Assembly: GCA_951217055.1 (NCBI GenBank)
Contig: OX578279.1
Span: 25,198,173 to 25,262,172, forward strand
Reading direction: 5' to 3'
Length of the DNA stretch: 64,000 nt
Source of the DNA: Gerris lacustris
Taxonomy: Eukaryota > Arthropoda > Insecta > Hemiptera > Gerridae
In this document: positions 1-12,687 of the stretch, one piece after another
Layout: the number at the start of each line of letters is the position of its first letter
Numbering within the stretch: the stretch's first letter is position 1
The notes under the pieces: generated by a model
What the model was told of the DNA's origin: nothing
What the model saw: the letters and a program-made list of their open reading frames with translations, nothing else
The model's database searches: none
Program-made: the position numbers and the translations under genes

Positions 1-576
1 AACCTAGGACGGAATTTACTGAAACGGCCTTTCATTCCTACCATTCCTTCCTGATTCTCTCAACTACGGGCCTTTCAATTAATCTTTCTCTCACCAATTG
101 ATCGATTAATAACGAGTAATTTTGTGTTTATTGTATGGGATAGTAATATAATTCAATTCTATGATTATATTGTAAGGTTGGAAATTTAATTAATTTCTAC
201 TACTTTTGTGTACATGTAAACATATATATACTCGTATCTGATGAAATAGGTTAAGTGCAGGTTTCAATGTACTAAAACTTTTTCTTCTAATATTTATTAA
301 GTTAATTACCTGATATTTTAATAGAAATAATTAAATCAATTGTTTACGTATATTTTATGTATTCCTTAAGTTCTAGTTCTTACGATGGTAACGGAGTCGC
401 GGGGATGTAGGTTCCGACATTTTGCATCTTGTGCAGGATTTCAGGGATGTATAATATGATAGTAACAAAGTCAGCTGACAACTAAATTCTAAAATATATC
501 CTTATCGGTCTGATGTTTAATTCATCGGATGTGGATTTCCAATAGAATGCCCTACAAGGAGTGTGGGTCTATTAGT

Positions 577-875
577 AGTAGTAGTAGTAGTAGTCTAGTA
601 CTTTCTACTAGAACGGGTAGGACGAACCACTTGTTCGAACCTTGTAAATAGGCCATCACTTAGGCCCTTTTTACGCCCCGCGGTAGAGAGTTCCAGCATC
701 TTCACACATCATACCTCTGTACATAGTACCGCCGAAGCGAGTAAGATGTGATCAATAGTGAACCATATAAATCAGAGCGTCACGGCGAGGAATCGAACCC
801 AGTCTCGTTCCACTCATGATTCAGTGATGCCCGAGCAGACGTGGTTTAACCCACACGGCCACGCTGGCTCTCATC
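577..875 (-). mobile_element. tRNA-derived SINE with 14-bp target duplications
   Basis: Read on the minus strand, the element starts at 875 with a tRNA-like head. An A-box-like stretch (GTGGCCGTGTGGGTTAAACC, minus strand) lies near 843-862 and a B box (GGTTCGATTCC) near 789-799. A D-stem pairs GTGG with CCAC. The acceptor arm pairs for only five bases (AGAGC/GCTCT) and the anticodon arm does not fold, so it is not a functional tRNA. A tRNA-unrelated body follows, containing GGTTCGAACAAGTGG, and the tail is a CTA/TAC run (plus strand 576-593). The direct repeat GTGGGTCTATTAGT occurs at 563-576 and again at 876-889, exactly bracketing the element. That is the signature of LINE-mediated insertion. 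Confidence 0.8.
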
Positions 876-889
876 GTGGGTCTATTAGT

Positions 890-3466
890 CTATTATGTAG
901 ATTAATGTATCTACCTCTGTTTAGGAAGTTGATTAAGGATTTCCATGTTTTAGAGAGCTTAAACCTATTTTCCAAGTTGACCTGTCCTGTTCGTCTTGTT
1001 TGTGAATTCCATCAAAGCAATATATACAGCCCGGAAACAGCGTTTATCAAAGGGCAAAAAATGTCGGAAATTACACCCACTGAAACGCAGATATTAATTA
1101 CCGCATAAATCGAATTTATTCTTATTTTGTAATTAAAGTGATTCAGGTTTAATTTCATCCTGATGACATTTATTTATTTTTATTCACATACTATCTTTAT
1201 TTACTAATTTTTTTACGTGTGTTTAAATAAAAAAGTATTTATATTTCAAAACGGATTTTTTTATTTTATTTATTAAATATTTGCGGTTTCCTCCCTCTCT
1301 TTTACCTTTATTTCTTTTTGGTAAATGTTTGTGGGGAAGAGGACATAATATAGCTATATATAAATCAATCTGATTTAAGGATGTTAGATTTAGCGACATA
1401 GAGCTTGTTGAGAGGAATATGGTTAAAAACTTTCCTTTAATTTAACGGGGCCAGAGTCAAATTTTTATCTTGAATTAATGGACCCTTTGGGCCTCTTTTT
1501 CCCAATCTTGCTTGATATATTCTACTAGGAATCCCACTGTAATATAGATATATTGCAAATTTTCTAAAATATTAGTAAAACAAAAATCTTTTCACAGTTT
1601 TCCTTTTGTACCTATGTATTTATCATTTAATAAAAGAAATCATTTCGAGGTGAGTCATCTCCGTCGGGACACTACTCGATTATATAAATGATAATAATAA
1701 ATCAAAATTTTATTCACCTAGGATAAATATTAGAAAGTTACTGTAATATTGAGATTTGTGGGCACAAAAGGAATTGGGGGCATAAGGCTAATAGAAAAAT
1801 CGACTATGCAAAATTAATAAATTGTATAGTGGAATAAGAGTAATTGATCTTTATTGAGTATTGAGCTCAAAGATTGTAAACATAAATTTCCCGCTCGTCC
1901 ACACTCGTACACCAGACAATTGTTTAGTTGAATTAGAACACCACACGTTTGTAAATTATCTTTATGGTTAATTATATACATTTATTTAATTACGTTTAAC
2001 ACTCCTAAAAATGTATTTTAGTTGAAGAGTAAATTTTTATTTTATCGAATTTTATTTCGTTTACATCATTAATAGGTATATCAAGGAGAGTCATTAGTTG
2101 AGATCATCATTCCAGGAATCATGGCATGTTCTAATATTAAATATAGTTTTTTTTTATAAATTAAATAATTTATATCATGGGATCATTAAGACAATTACTA
2201 GATCAGGAATTAAAGAGCAATTTTTAGACTGTCTGGTAAATTCCAGCCTATATTAAAAATTATGTTATAGAGTAAAGGAACTCGAGTTTTTATTTTCTAC
2301 ATAGTTTTACTTTGAAATACTTTATAGAATTAGCAAAACCCAATGACATATTTGTTTTAATGCTGTACTAGCGATATGGTTCTTTACTGAAAATGTATTC
2401 TGTCAACTTTTTCTTTTACGCAACAAGAGAATTTATTTACCGTGGAAAATGTAAACGTCTTGGGAATTTTCGTATCTTTTAACTTTTACTTCGCTCCTAT
2501 TTCCCTCTTAAAAAGAGGTATGAATTACAAATGGGCCTTCTTTTCCAAGAGACAAATGCTTTTCTTATAATCGTCAAAAGCAAAAGTTTTTTCCTCTTCC
2601 TAAAGAGAAAAAAGAAGTAGTCGGAGAAGGGAAACGGAATCTCGTAGTAGGAATAATGATTTTCTAATAAGTTTTTGGGAGTGAGTTTTTTTTGGTAGAA
2701 AAAAGTTTAGTGCAACGAAAAAAGAAGGACGGACGGAGTGACGGACAAGCCTTCACTGTATGGGAGGTTTCCTCGACTCAGAAAAACTAATTTAAGTTTC
2801 CAAATCAGTTTTCCATTCAAAGTCCCCTTTTTTCCGCACCCTGTTGTGAAAGGACGTGGCATTTTTCGCACTCTTTCCAAAGTAAGGAGGCTAAAGCCCC
2901 TCATAGTAGAGAGGTTAGGAGGATATAAATAGGGATTTTTGTCCCCTAAGGTAGTGGAGTGGGGTATTACCTCCTTGTCTGTCTCAGACCTTTCTTTTAC
3001 GCTCTACCAGTAAGTTTTTATACAATATCAGACAGCCTCTTAAAAACGCCATGCTACTTTTGCAGCCTCGATTTCCTCTTTTTTCTTGATTTTTCTTATT
3101 TTGCAACGTGACGGAAAGAATAGTAAATCACGGAAAAAAGTGAACTTTTTTTTAGAACTTTGTTTTAATCCGTCCTCATTGCTTAGATCGAAGGATTACA
3201 CTTTAAGTTACAGTATATAACTTAAGTGCGATAGTTTACATTTTTCTTTTTTTGTTATAGGATCTCATCTTGCCAATAAGATAAAGTTAATTTATTAAGT
3301 ATGGATAAATATACCGGGCTAATAAATAAAGTATTCGACTGATTATATCCTATATTGCTACTAAAGCTTTGTTAGCAAGGCCACCAATAAGTCCCTACCC
3401 TAAAGGTATAATTGATTCTGATATAAATAGTATAAGTATTAACAAAAGCTATGAGGTAAAAATTAC
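890..3466. other. AT-rich spacer
   Basis: No coding segment was recognised. 2500-2950 is purine-rich on the plus strand and ends in GATATAAATAGGG at about 2920, which resembles a TATA box but has no gene behind it. A fragment GGTAGTGGAGTGGGG at 2950 belongs to the left module of the CAGA family. Confidence 0.6.
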
Positions 3467-4020
3467 AAGATAAAAAGAACTATTTATATACTACGTTTTT
3501 AAATTTTCTGTTGTCATCATATGTAATTTTGATAATATAATTGTGATTGTTATAATATAAATGTTAGTGAAAAAAAATAGCTCCGAATTTATTTACTTCA
3601 CATAAATGACAACCGTCTAGAGAGCTGATCTTAAACCTATAAAAGGACAACTCTTTGTACAACGGATCTCGCCAACACCGAATCTAAACCGTGCCATTGA
3701 TATGCCCCCGTGTAGGGACAGTAAGAGAAGAAAAAGAAAAAAGTGTACAAGTAAAGAAGTACAGATGCAGAAATATTTAACCGATACCTTTCTTTGTTTA
3801 CTTTTCCTTTTTCGCTGCCATTCAATGTTTATATCTTAATAAAAAATCACTAATTTGAAACCTGTCAAAATGAAGATTTTAAATATTGGACATATCAAAA
3901 TAAATAAAATAACTCGCGAATTTTTTCCGAACTAATTTCCTTGATTGCAAGATTTGTACTGGACAAACAAACAAACAAGAAATCAAGCTAATAAAAACGT
4001 AGTAAAATAGCTCTATTATA
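3467..4020 (+). repeat. Interspersed repeat, first copy
   Basis: It shares with 39610-40240 the segments TATATACTACGTTTTTAAAT, AGAGAGCTGATCTTAAACC, TATAAAAGGACAA, TGCCATTGATAT and CCTGTCAAAATGAAGAT. It also shares CTAATAAAAACGTAGTAAAA, in the same order. It lacks about 115 bp that the other copy has near 40040-40160. The CT/GA-rich stretch at 3716-3800 is private to this copy. Confidence 0.7.
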
Positions 4021-7000
4021 TTTTCAAAAAATACCATAAATTATCACCATTTATAGTTTCAACCAATATTTTGAACGGCATTGTGATTTAAATACATATA
4101 GAATGAATTATATGCATGCAATATCTACTAAAATCTATGAGTACATATGTATATGTTTTGTAAATTGTAATGAGCTAGTGTATTTTTACTCAGTGTAGTG
4201 TTTACATCTTGTTTTAGAACCTTCAGTTGATGTTTTGCTCAACTCAAATAATACTAAATACGTAGATATTAGATAAGTTAAATAGTGTTCGCTTAATATA
4301 TAATTTTGATAGTTTATGGCTTTTTCTATCGATATATATATATATATATATGAAAAATTTAGTTCAAAAACGTTATGTACACATAACATTTGGGATAAAA
4401 ATATAAGAGAAGTGGAATATGGCTTTTAAGAGAGACAAGAGAAAAAGATGAGAAGATGTGCCGTTATGATGGCCCGTACAGAAAACTCTTTCCTGTTCCT
4501 CTACATCCATCAAACAATGTAGCATCCAGAGCTTTGAGCCACCTCCTGTTTCCTCTCTCACGCGTCATTTATACGCCCTCTTCAGTCAACTCTCAAAGTC
4601 CTCCTCCCGCTTCCTATTCCCGGGGGGACAGCAACGCTCCTACCTACAGCTTGAAAAAACTAACCAAAAGCTTCTCTCTCCCTCTGAGCCTGAGTTTGAC
4701 GCTTGACAGTACCCCTCCCCTAGCTCCCCCTTTTCCTACCACCTGACACTGGTAGGCTTCAAATTGTCAGGAACAAGAAAAATTGGAAGGAGGAAATATG
4801 TCGCTGTAAACTACAACAGGTGGGTGAAAAAACTAATCGTTAAGCTTTTATACCATTGGGGTTCTAATCCTGACAAAATTTAAAAAAAAGAGTTAGCAAC
4901 TTAACCTTTTCCCACAGCTCCTCGAATTACCTATTCAAGAAGCGACCTTTCTCTGAGTCTAATTTAATCGACCACGTTCTAAGGGGCGCAAAGGTTACGT
5001 GCACTTGGTCTGGGGAAAATAAGGTTTAAAAGTTGAGATGCTATAGTGAAAATTGACTCTATTGAATACCTTCGCTAATAGGATGTGTATACATTTTTAG
5101 TCAAATGTCTAAAAGTCCACTAAGGTAATTGTAAATTAAATTCAGAATAAAGTTCCAATTAAAGTTCAGTACACATACAATAGTCCATGAATGAAGCTAC
5201 AAAAGCTACTAACTTTTAAATAAACACATTTCTACAGTTGTTAATTAATTATAATCTAAATTAGAAACTTTTTAAATTAGAAACCGTATATATTGTAACT
5301 TTTAAAAAGACAAAATTATTCAGATAAATATTTAATTTAAACCTTTATTATTTTTGGTGATTAGCTAACCGAATTGGAAGAGACGGAATTAAATGGAATT
5401 GAATTTTATATTTTACATTTGACTCACCCACGCTTATGCATTTGGCAAAGATCCACCTTTCTATATCAGAAATTTCTTAAAAAATTTAGCTCTAGCTCTG
5501 TTGTAAAGTTGAGTGAACTTTACCAACTGCAAAACTGTCTAAATAAATAATATTTAAATGACTGGGATGAATAAGACAGGTTGAAATGATTAATTATTTA
5601 ATGTTCACTGACTTTGTAAGATTGTTACAAACCTTCAACCTAATAATTAACGTAGCTACCATCTATTTCCTTTCTACCCTTATCTATGTTGTGTATCTCG
5701 GATTCATATTAATTAATGGTGATCAGGCGATATGATAATGCCGAGAACATATATTAATAGAAAGATTTATTAGTCAGATATGAACAACTCTCGATCACGG
5801 AATCAAAAAAGGCCAGATTTATATCCTCCTAAGGACAATGAAAATTTTCTCTGATGGCGGATCATTGATAAACGATTCTGTTCAGTAGCCAAATGTAAGG
5901 GTTGAACAACAAACCAGCCAAGGGTTTCACTGTTTTCAGACTTCATAATCGAGATAATTGGATACAGATAAAATGTAATCCTGTGGAAGGTGGGGAAGAA
6001 TCTATGGGTTATGGCTGAGGTTTTGTTTACCTATCTACCGTAGATCTACCTGTACAAACTGTGGCAGTCGAGGGACGACCCTTTACAATAGCTCCCCCAT
6101 CCCTGACAAAAGGCTCCTCTCTATACAGGCAAGCCCATCACCGAGCTTCGTGCTCAGAAAACGTAAATCATTTAAAGCTTTCGGACTCTTGATAGCAATA
6201 AAACATTCGGAGCCTGTGTTGCACTTAAAACACGTCATTCTACTTCACTGACATTGGTTCTTTCGAATCAATGCTTAACAATAATTGACGGAAAAAGAAA
6301 TCGGTCCGGCAAACTCAAAAAAGCTTTCTGATATAAATAATGATTTTTAAATTCTATAAAATCTAGTTTAATAAATTTTAATGAAACATTATTTAAAAAG
6401 TGTGACTCAATTAGTTTAAGCCACACATGTGTTCACAGATAGGCAGAAAAAAGTTTTTTAAAAATAATTTTCTTTTTTTCTGTTCGAACTTCTTTAAAAA
6501 AAACAAAAACAAAAAAAAAACAGAAGGAATTGGAGCATTTTTATAAATAGCGAATTACACTGGAACCAAAAATAAGAAATTCTTATAGCTTACTCTGTTC
6601 ACAAATTTTAATTTTTGAATTTGAATATAGAAGAAGGAAGAAAGAAATATCAAAATATCACAATTGCTTATAGCCAACTGCATGTAATAAAACAAAAATT
6701 TGCTACAAAACTGTAAAGCCGTTCTCTCGGGTTCATAAACAGGTGAAATAGATAAAAAAAAAAAAATGCTGTTAAGATAAAATACATAATAAGAAGTCCT
6801 TAATGTAAAATTTTCTAACAGTGTAGAGGCATTAAACCTGTTTTATCAAAGTTTCAACAAAGACTGAGAAGGGAGGAATAAGGCCCCCGGTGCGTTTCTA
6901 ATTAAAACTGCTCATTACGGTTAATACCATTAGGAAAAAGGTCTTTTCCCTCAGAGATGAAGCTAGGGATGGAATTTAAGCTTTTCTCTTGGACTACTCC

Positions 7001-7859
7001 TACATCCCTGTAGTTGCATATAATCCTTCTTATAGAGCCTAGAAATTTCCCATACTAATTATTCAGACATGAGAAAATGACGGTGAACAATCCAATCTAT
7101 ATTATTTTATCTATATTTAAGTTCTTATCGGTAAAATTTTAATCTTTACGTAAGATTGTATGAACTGTTATACATTAAACCAACACTGTTCTTTCAAGTA
7201 CTTCTAAAATCTACTGACAGTCAGATTAAATTACTATTAAAGCAGCCTTTTCTGTGTAAATGAGATCCTCCTTTAGATTACAGTAACCTCATTTTCTTCA
7301 AGTAAAATCAGACTAATGCCGGATAATCGAGCGTTTTATATTTCTAAGATGCCTTTTTCAACTTTTAAGCTTCTTTCATTAATTTTATGTTAATGTTTAG
7401 CTTTCGTGTATTTTAAACTGTTTTTTAATTACTTTTTTCATAATACGTTTTTAATTTTTTTTTACTGTGACTATTTACTAAAATCAATTATGGTTAGTAA
7501 GTTGATTATTTATTAATTAAGCTTTTTTAATTTACTACTTGAATTAATAATTTGCTCAATTGAAAATTAATAAATAAATAAAAACAGTGAAAAGTTTCTC
7601 CAATTTAGGCTTAAACTTAATTTATTTTTTTCACCTCGGGATATGATTTTTCTGAACATATTATATAACCTAAATCAAAATTGGTTCTGTAGTCACTACG
7701 AGTCAGCACACACGATAGAATTCGAACTTCAAACAGACTATGATTAAAATATATGTTAATAAGTACTTAACATGAGTTATGCCGGTTCGATTTTTTTAAA
7801 GGTGATAAAAAAAAATCATAATTTTTAATACTGTGAAGAAAAATTATTTATTGTATTTA

Positions 7860-7861
<2 letters not shown>
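4021..7861. other. AT-rich spacer with a pyrimidine-rich stretch
   Basis: 4450-4760 is C/T-rich and carries a 96-codon chance frame rich in Ser, Pro and Leu. A 20-bp AT run is at 4332-4351. 5700-6300 has slightly higher GC but no open frame or splice pattern that I can support. Confidence 0.6.

Positions 7862-7942
<81 letters not shown>
7862..7942. repeat. (AT)n microsatellite
   Basis: About 40 uninterrupted AT units. The minus-strand 65-codon frame over it is a run of Tyr-Ile and has no gene value. Confidence 0.98.
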
Positions 7943-7945
<3 letters not shown>

Positions 7946-8475
7946 CTGAAATGCATTACCTATGCCATTTTTTTTAAGGTATTTTACTTTGAAGGTATTG
8001 TGCTCTATTTGGAATTTGGAAGGGAATTTCCTTTTGGTCAACTTTTTCCCTCTTTCCTTGTTACTTTATTATTAAATAACGATTTTTTCTTTAAGTACCG
8101 AGTTATGTTGTAAATATATTCGATGTAAAGAGTTGGAATACTTGTCTGCTTAACAGAGGTAAAAACATCATTCCCTTTCCTGCATAATATAACCATTACC
8201 ATTAAAATTCAACAACTAGAAGACAATGACCGCTTGATCTTTGCCAAACGAACTTAAAACAGAATATGCAACCCATTGGTACCTACTTTTCTTATTACTT
8301 AATTAGCTTATATATAAACTAATTAAGTTTAGTTTAATAATAATTAAGTTAGCTTAATATAACCGGTTGAGAGCGGCCATGTCCCGCCCTTTTTGGTGGA
8401 CAATGTGATTTTCTTGATCCTGAGTACAAAATTAGATAGTAGACAAAAATCAAGTTAATTATAGTTCGTCATTTA

Positions 8476-9056
8476 AGCCTTGTTCGCACTTGACAAGTAA
8501 TTTAGTCGTGTGGCGAGTAATTTAGTAACTAAGCTAGTAGCAACTCACCGAAGATCGTTCGCACTTGCACTTTACTAAACTGTCCAGTACATTAGTTGGT
8601 AGTGTATTTGCAAGATGGACAGGCAACACAACAAAGTAAATAAGCTAATAAAGCTTATTGCAATGTCAATTTTAGAAGAAGTTGAAGAAGAAATTAGTAT
8701 GTTAAAAGAAAAAAAAGTATGGATACGAAAATAGATTTAGAGAAGGGATAAATTAGGAGGTACTACTTCTCAACTCAAAGAATTTGTATTAGAAGATACT
8801 AAAGAATACTTCGGAACTTTGAGAATGACTGAAAATTGTTTTAATTTTTCTGTTAATGAAAGTGCAGTCACAAATTGAACGTAAGGATACCTATTTCTAT
8901 ACGCGCCCGAAAGAATAGAGTGAAATGAATTGAGTATTTAGTCAAGTAGTTTAGTAAGTGACTAAATTACTTGACTAAAATGTTGCTGATCAAACAAGTT
9001 TAGGTACTAATCTACTCACCACTCAACTAAATTACGTACCAAGTGCGAACAAGGCT
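8476..9056 (+). mobile_element. PIF/Harbinger-type element, internally deleted
   Basis: The 17-bp terminal inverted repeats AGCCTTGTTCGCACTTG (8476) and CAAGTGCGAACAAGGCT (to 9056) are perfect and are flanked by TTA on both sides (8473-8475 and 9057-9059). A 3-bp TTA/TAA duplication is the known hallmark of PIF/Harbinger. The interior keeps the first quarter of a transposase-like reading frame (8615-8891), which supports the assignment. The catalytic region is gone, so the copy is not autonomous. It is inserted in the arm-rich element 8362-9472. Confidence 0.8.
8615..8891 (+). pseudogene. Harbinger transposase N-terminal remnant
   Basis: An ATG at 8615 opens 39 codons ending ...KEKKVWIRK. 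The first stop is at 8732 (TAG), followed two codons later by a second TAG. The same frame continues with RRDKLGGTTSQLKEF, LEDTKEYFGTLRM and TENCFNF to a TGA at 8876. Shifting frame by one base at about 8874 gives IERKDT. The order 'basic-W..., RR..LG, LR-M...F, I..(K)DT' is that of the N-terminal part of Harbinger transposases. Both TAGs are explained by G-to-A or C-to-T changes at Trp and Gln codons. Nothing of the DDE domain remains. Confidence 0.7.
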
Positions 9057-9094
9057 TTAATAGGTTAGTTAGTCAAATATTACCCCAAATAAAA

Positions 9095-9337
9095 GGCACT
9101 TCTTTAGATTGTTACTCCCCTTAGTGTAAATACAACAGAGGGAAGTAACAATCTATCTAAAGTAGGTGTACGGAATGTTCTTCTTTAGACTGTTACTTCC
9201 CTTATAAAAACAGAAGTGCGATATTCCTTTGTCTAAAAGTACATTGGACTAAACATCTCTTTTTCTTTATAGTTGTTTAGTTTAAGTCATTTATATTCTA
9301 AAACAACATAGGGGAGTAACAATCTAAAGAAGTACCA
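9095..9337 (+). mobile_element. MITE, family with GG...CC ends and 8-bp duplications, copy 1
   Basis: The ends GGCACTTCTTTAGATTGTTA and its inverted counterpart ending CTAAAGAAGTACC form a 27-bp terminal inverted repeat. The flanks AAATAAAA and AAACAAAA agree at 7 of 8 positions, and two further copies also show 8-bp duplications. GG-starting ends with 8-bp duplications are typical of the Merlin superfamily; hAT also makes 8-bp duplications and stays possible. The same inverted motif recurs twice inside (about 9133-9160 and 9181-9206), so the element folds as two successive hairpins. It has no coding capacity. It is nested in the element 8362-9472. Confidence 0.75.
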
Positions 9338-10728
9338 AACAAAAGAGGTCACCCATTAAGTGACGAACCCCCATAAACTTGATTTTTGGTCTACTAACTA
9401 AGTTAGTACTCAGGATCATGAAAATCACATTGTCCATCAAAAAAATCGGGACATGACCGCTCTCCACCGGTTTTTTTTTCAAATGCCTGTTACCAAGCTA
9501 TGTCCCGCAGATGAACTTAGGGACCAGATATTCTTAAAAGGCACCAAAACATTTACTTATACACAAAATTCAAACTTGATGTTAGACAGACTTTTTTTTG
9601 CACGCTATCTCCTGGACTATAGTAAGCCCTAGAAATACACAGAAATCTGAAAGCCTTCCAAGCATATCAATCTAAATTTAATTTCATCAAGTTAATTAAG
9701 TTTATTTTAGAAGTCTCTTAAGAGAACATAATTTTAATTTAGGCTCAACTAATTAAATGTTTGAAAAGCGTCTATTCAATAAAATTTGAATATGAATACC
9801 CAGTACAACATGTTAATTAATTAAAGACATAATTAATTAAATACGTAATACAGCTTTCGATCGGCACTTACAAAAAAAAAAATGTTAATATATATTTACA
9901 TAAAAATAATGCAGGAGAGAACGTTCCGTTATACTTAACCTAGTATATTAATTTATACGTACTATATTTTTCGTCAAAGTTATATAATATTAATAATTTT
10001 TTTAAGTGTTTAAGGATGCTAATATTAACATAACTCTTTGACCATATCTCCATAACTATTTAAGGAATAATTTATTCGTAAAGAATCTTTTATTTATAAA
10101 TAACTCTCCAGTATATAAATATTAAATGGAAGTTGAAAAAAATGTAAAGATTTGAATTTTTTTCTCACAAACTTTTATGAGAATATATTTATTAATATAT
10201 TTTATATCTTTTAAGTGGACTCTTAATTTAAACTTTGAAATAATGTTAAGTATGTCATTTTATAATATATTTATGTATGTATATTTTTCATTTTTTTTTT
10301 TTTTTATCTTCATGAAAAAAGCATATAAATAGTATTCATTTTTTAATTTTTTTTTGTGTAAACGTATTTTAAATGTAAACATCAGATCTACATTAATGCC
10401 AGTCTTTTTTTTAAAAAATCCTTTATTTTGTTTTAAAAAATATATACTTATATACTTTCGCTCTAATCTAAGAACTTTGACTTTCTCATTTCTTTCTTGT
10501 CATAATCAGATTCTTTATTTACTTTTAAAGCTCTTATGTTTTTAAAAAAAGTGTACTTGAATGTTTTATTTTTTATTTTTACCCTTTCTAGTTGTTTCAT
10601 CTAGAATTATATTAAGTCCCTTTTTACCCTGTACTCAATGGCTTTTATTTTCAAAGAAATTTTCTTAATTGGGCTGGTCTCTCTTATAATGTGAAATCTA
10701 CGAGACTTTCCCCGTTATTTTTTAAGTG

Positions 10729-10730
<2 letters not shown>

Positions 10731-10792
<62 letters not shown>
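10731..10792. repeat. (AT)n microsatellite
   Basis: About 31 uninterrupted AT units in AT-rich spacer. Confidence 0.98.
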
Positions 10793-10798
<6 letters not shown>

Positions 10799-12636
10799 CA
10801 CTTGTATTAATATATTATATTTCTTTATAATATATTAAGGGTATGTTAGAATAACATGAGAAGGTTTTAATAAGAATAATTGTACGTAAAAAAACATATA
10901 TATATACTTATATTTTTTTTATGAAAATTAAATTATCTCTTTGAATGTTTAATGTTTATGCTTGGTATTTCATATTTCAGTAGCTTGTTCTATTGCAAGT
11001 GTCTCATAATTTATAAGTTATAAATATTTCCAGATACTTATTTGCTAATATTATAATCGTTTCTGTGGATTACTGTTTATTTTTTTTGCTTAATGTGAAT
11101 ATCACATCGAAAAGATAGGGACGCAATACATGTGACAAGGGGTATAGGAGACATGTCTTTACTGTACCGATCCATTACATTATTAATAAAAGCGTAATAG
11201 AATAAATATTTAATATTAAGAAAATAGTAAATCATCATGAGGGTTTATAGCTATAGAGGATGTGTGGAATAGAGGGTAGTGGACTTTGGTGTCTTCCTAC
11301 ATATGCCTAATGCCCATATATTACCCCAAACTACATAACCACTCTTAACATAACCGACACGGACAGCAGCCCCTTTTAACTATTATTATAAATGTATAAC
11401 ATCACTTTAAAGAAGAGGATGTCTTACCACATTAATGCTACAAGCTCCTCTTCCCTGAATTTGCCCACACCTAATGTGTAAAAGCTTCCATAACCATCAC
11501 TTGCTCGCATAAAGTGGTAAGCTATCTCCTCTACTTCGGTGTATATTGGATATTGGACAGGTGGAGTCATCTACGATTTTTAATAATGCTAGATGTGTCG
11601 TTCGAACAAGTTTTACAATCAGGTTAGACCCGATTATATGACAGATAGCTGACATTATAAATTGCTATATATGTGTTTTGGGAGTTGCCCACGGACTTGG
11701 AAAGGTGTAACATCGGGCCATGAATCTACCTCTAGCTCGATGGGAGAATGTGTTGAAATGTTTTTCAATCACGTACAAACAACAATTAACGAGGGCAAAT
11801 GAAGTCACTCACTGATTTGTGACAGACGAACAGAAAGTGGGAAAACAAAAAGAGAGCAAACAATGAGAAGACACAGACTCGGAACGAGGAACGAAACGGC
11901 AGCAGGTTGGTAGAGTTTGCCGATTGAACCGCCTATTCATTATAAATAACATTCATAATAAATCTGAATTGCTGAAATGGACATAGGTTAGCCAGGGATA
12001 ACACAAGGAATGAGATTGTAATCGTTGAGAAAAATATTAATACCGGCATTGAACACAGAACACAGGGCCTTAAAAATATGAACATTTGTTGTCAACTTTG
12101 GAATTAAGAACTGTTTGCAAAAGAAACATAACTGTTAATCTATAAAGTATCACAAATATTAAGACACTCTTAAAAATGAGTTTGTAATTAAAGGAAAAAG
12201 TAATAATAAAGGATATGTAAATAAAGGATAGTTTGAATGAAATTGGAAAAGGAATAGTGTGTGCAATAAATCATTAACGAACAGAATATTTGGAAATGAG
12301 TTTGTAACAGATAAAATAATAATGCCGGTAGAAATAAGATAACTTGATTATAGAAGAAGAGATCTTAAGAGAACAGGGAAAGATATAAAAAAAGTTTTCA
12401 GAATAATCCACAACTATTCAAATAAAGGATAAAGGAATTGTAATATTGATTTTGTATTTATATTTATAAAATTATACAGGCATTTACAAGACTTCACTGA
12501 TTTTACATTTGAACTAAGTGTATAGTAACTTTTTTTATGCCTTGTTAAATTAATTACAGACCAGTGAGTTTAAGGGTCAGAATGATGTTTGTATGATATA
12601 GGTACATGTATATATTATACATACATTACACACACA

Positions 12637-12639
<3 letters not shown>

Positions 12640-12684
<45 letters not shown>
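12640..12684. repeat. (AT)n microsatellite
   Basis: About 22 AT units directly after a short CACACA run. Confidence 0.97.

Positions 12685-12687
<3 letters not shown>

Larger units (their letters stand above)
8362..9472. mobile_element. 1.1-kb element with ~110-bp terminal inverted repeats
   Basis: The left end (CCGGTTGAGAGCGGCCATGT from 8363) and the right end (ATGACCGCTCTCCACCGG to 9470) are inverted copies. Similarity continues inward for about 110 bp through GACAATGTGATTTTC, TGATCCTGAGTAC and AAAAATCAAGTT, with small mismatches. Nearly all of the interior is filled by two other elements (8476-9056 and 9095-9337). Take those out and the host is little more than its two arms, a fold-back MITE. 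No convincing target duplication is visible, so the superfamily is unassigned. Confidence 0.8.

Noticed and set aside
780..875. Possible functional tRNA gene on the minus strand
   Set aside because: The acceptor arm is short, no anticodon arm folds, and the sequence is part of a SINE with target duplications.
758..1108. 116-codon plus-strand frame
   Set aside because: Its first third is the antisense of a tRNA-derived SINE, so it cannot be a conserved gene.
1640..1655. Splice-donor-like TCGAGGTGAGTC
   Set aside because: No coding sequence or acceptor partner nearby.
2915..2935. TATA-box-like GATATAAATAGGG
   Set aside because: No transcription unit or coding exon can be linked to it, and such strings are expected in DNA this AT-rich.
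4456..4746. 96-codon Ser/Pro/Leu-rich frame
   Set aside because: Pyrimidine-rich low-complexity sequence, no domain, opposite strand also open.
7844..8041. Tyr-Ile-rich minus-strand frame
   Set aside because: Translation of an (AT)n microsatellite.
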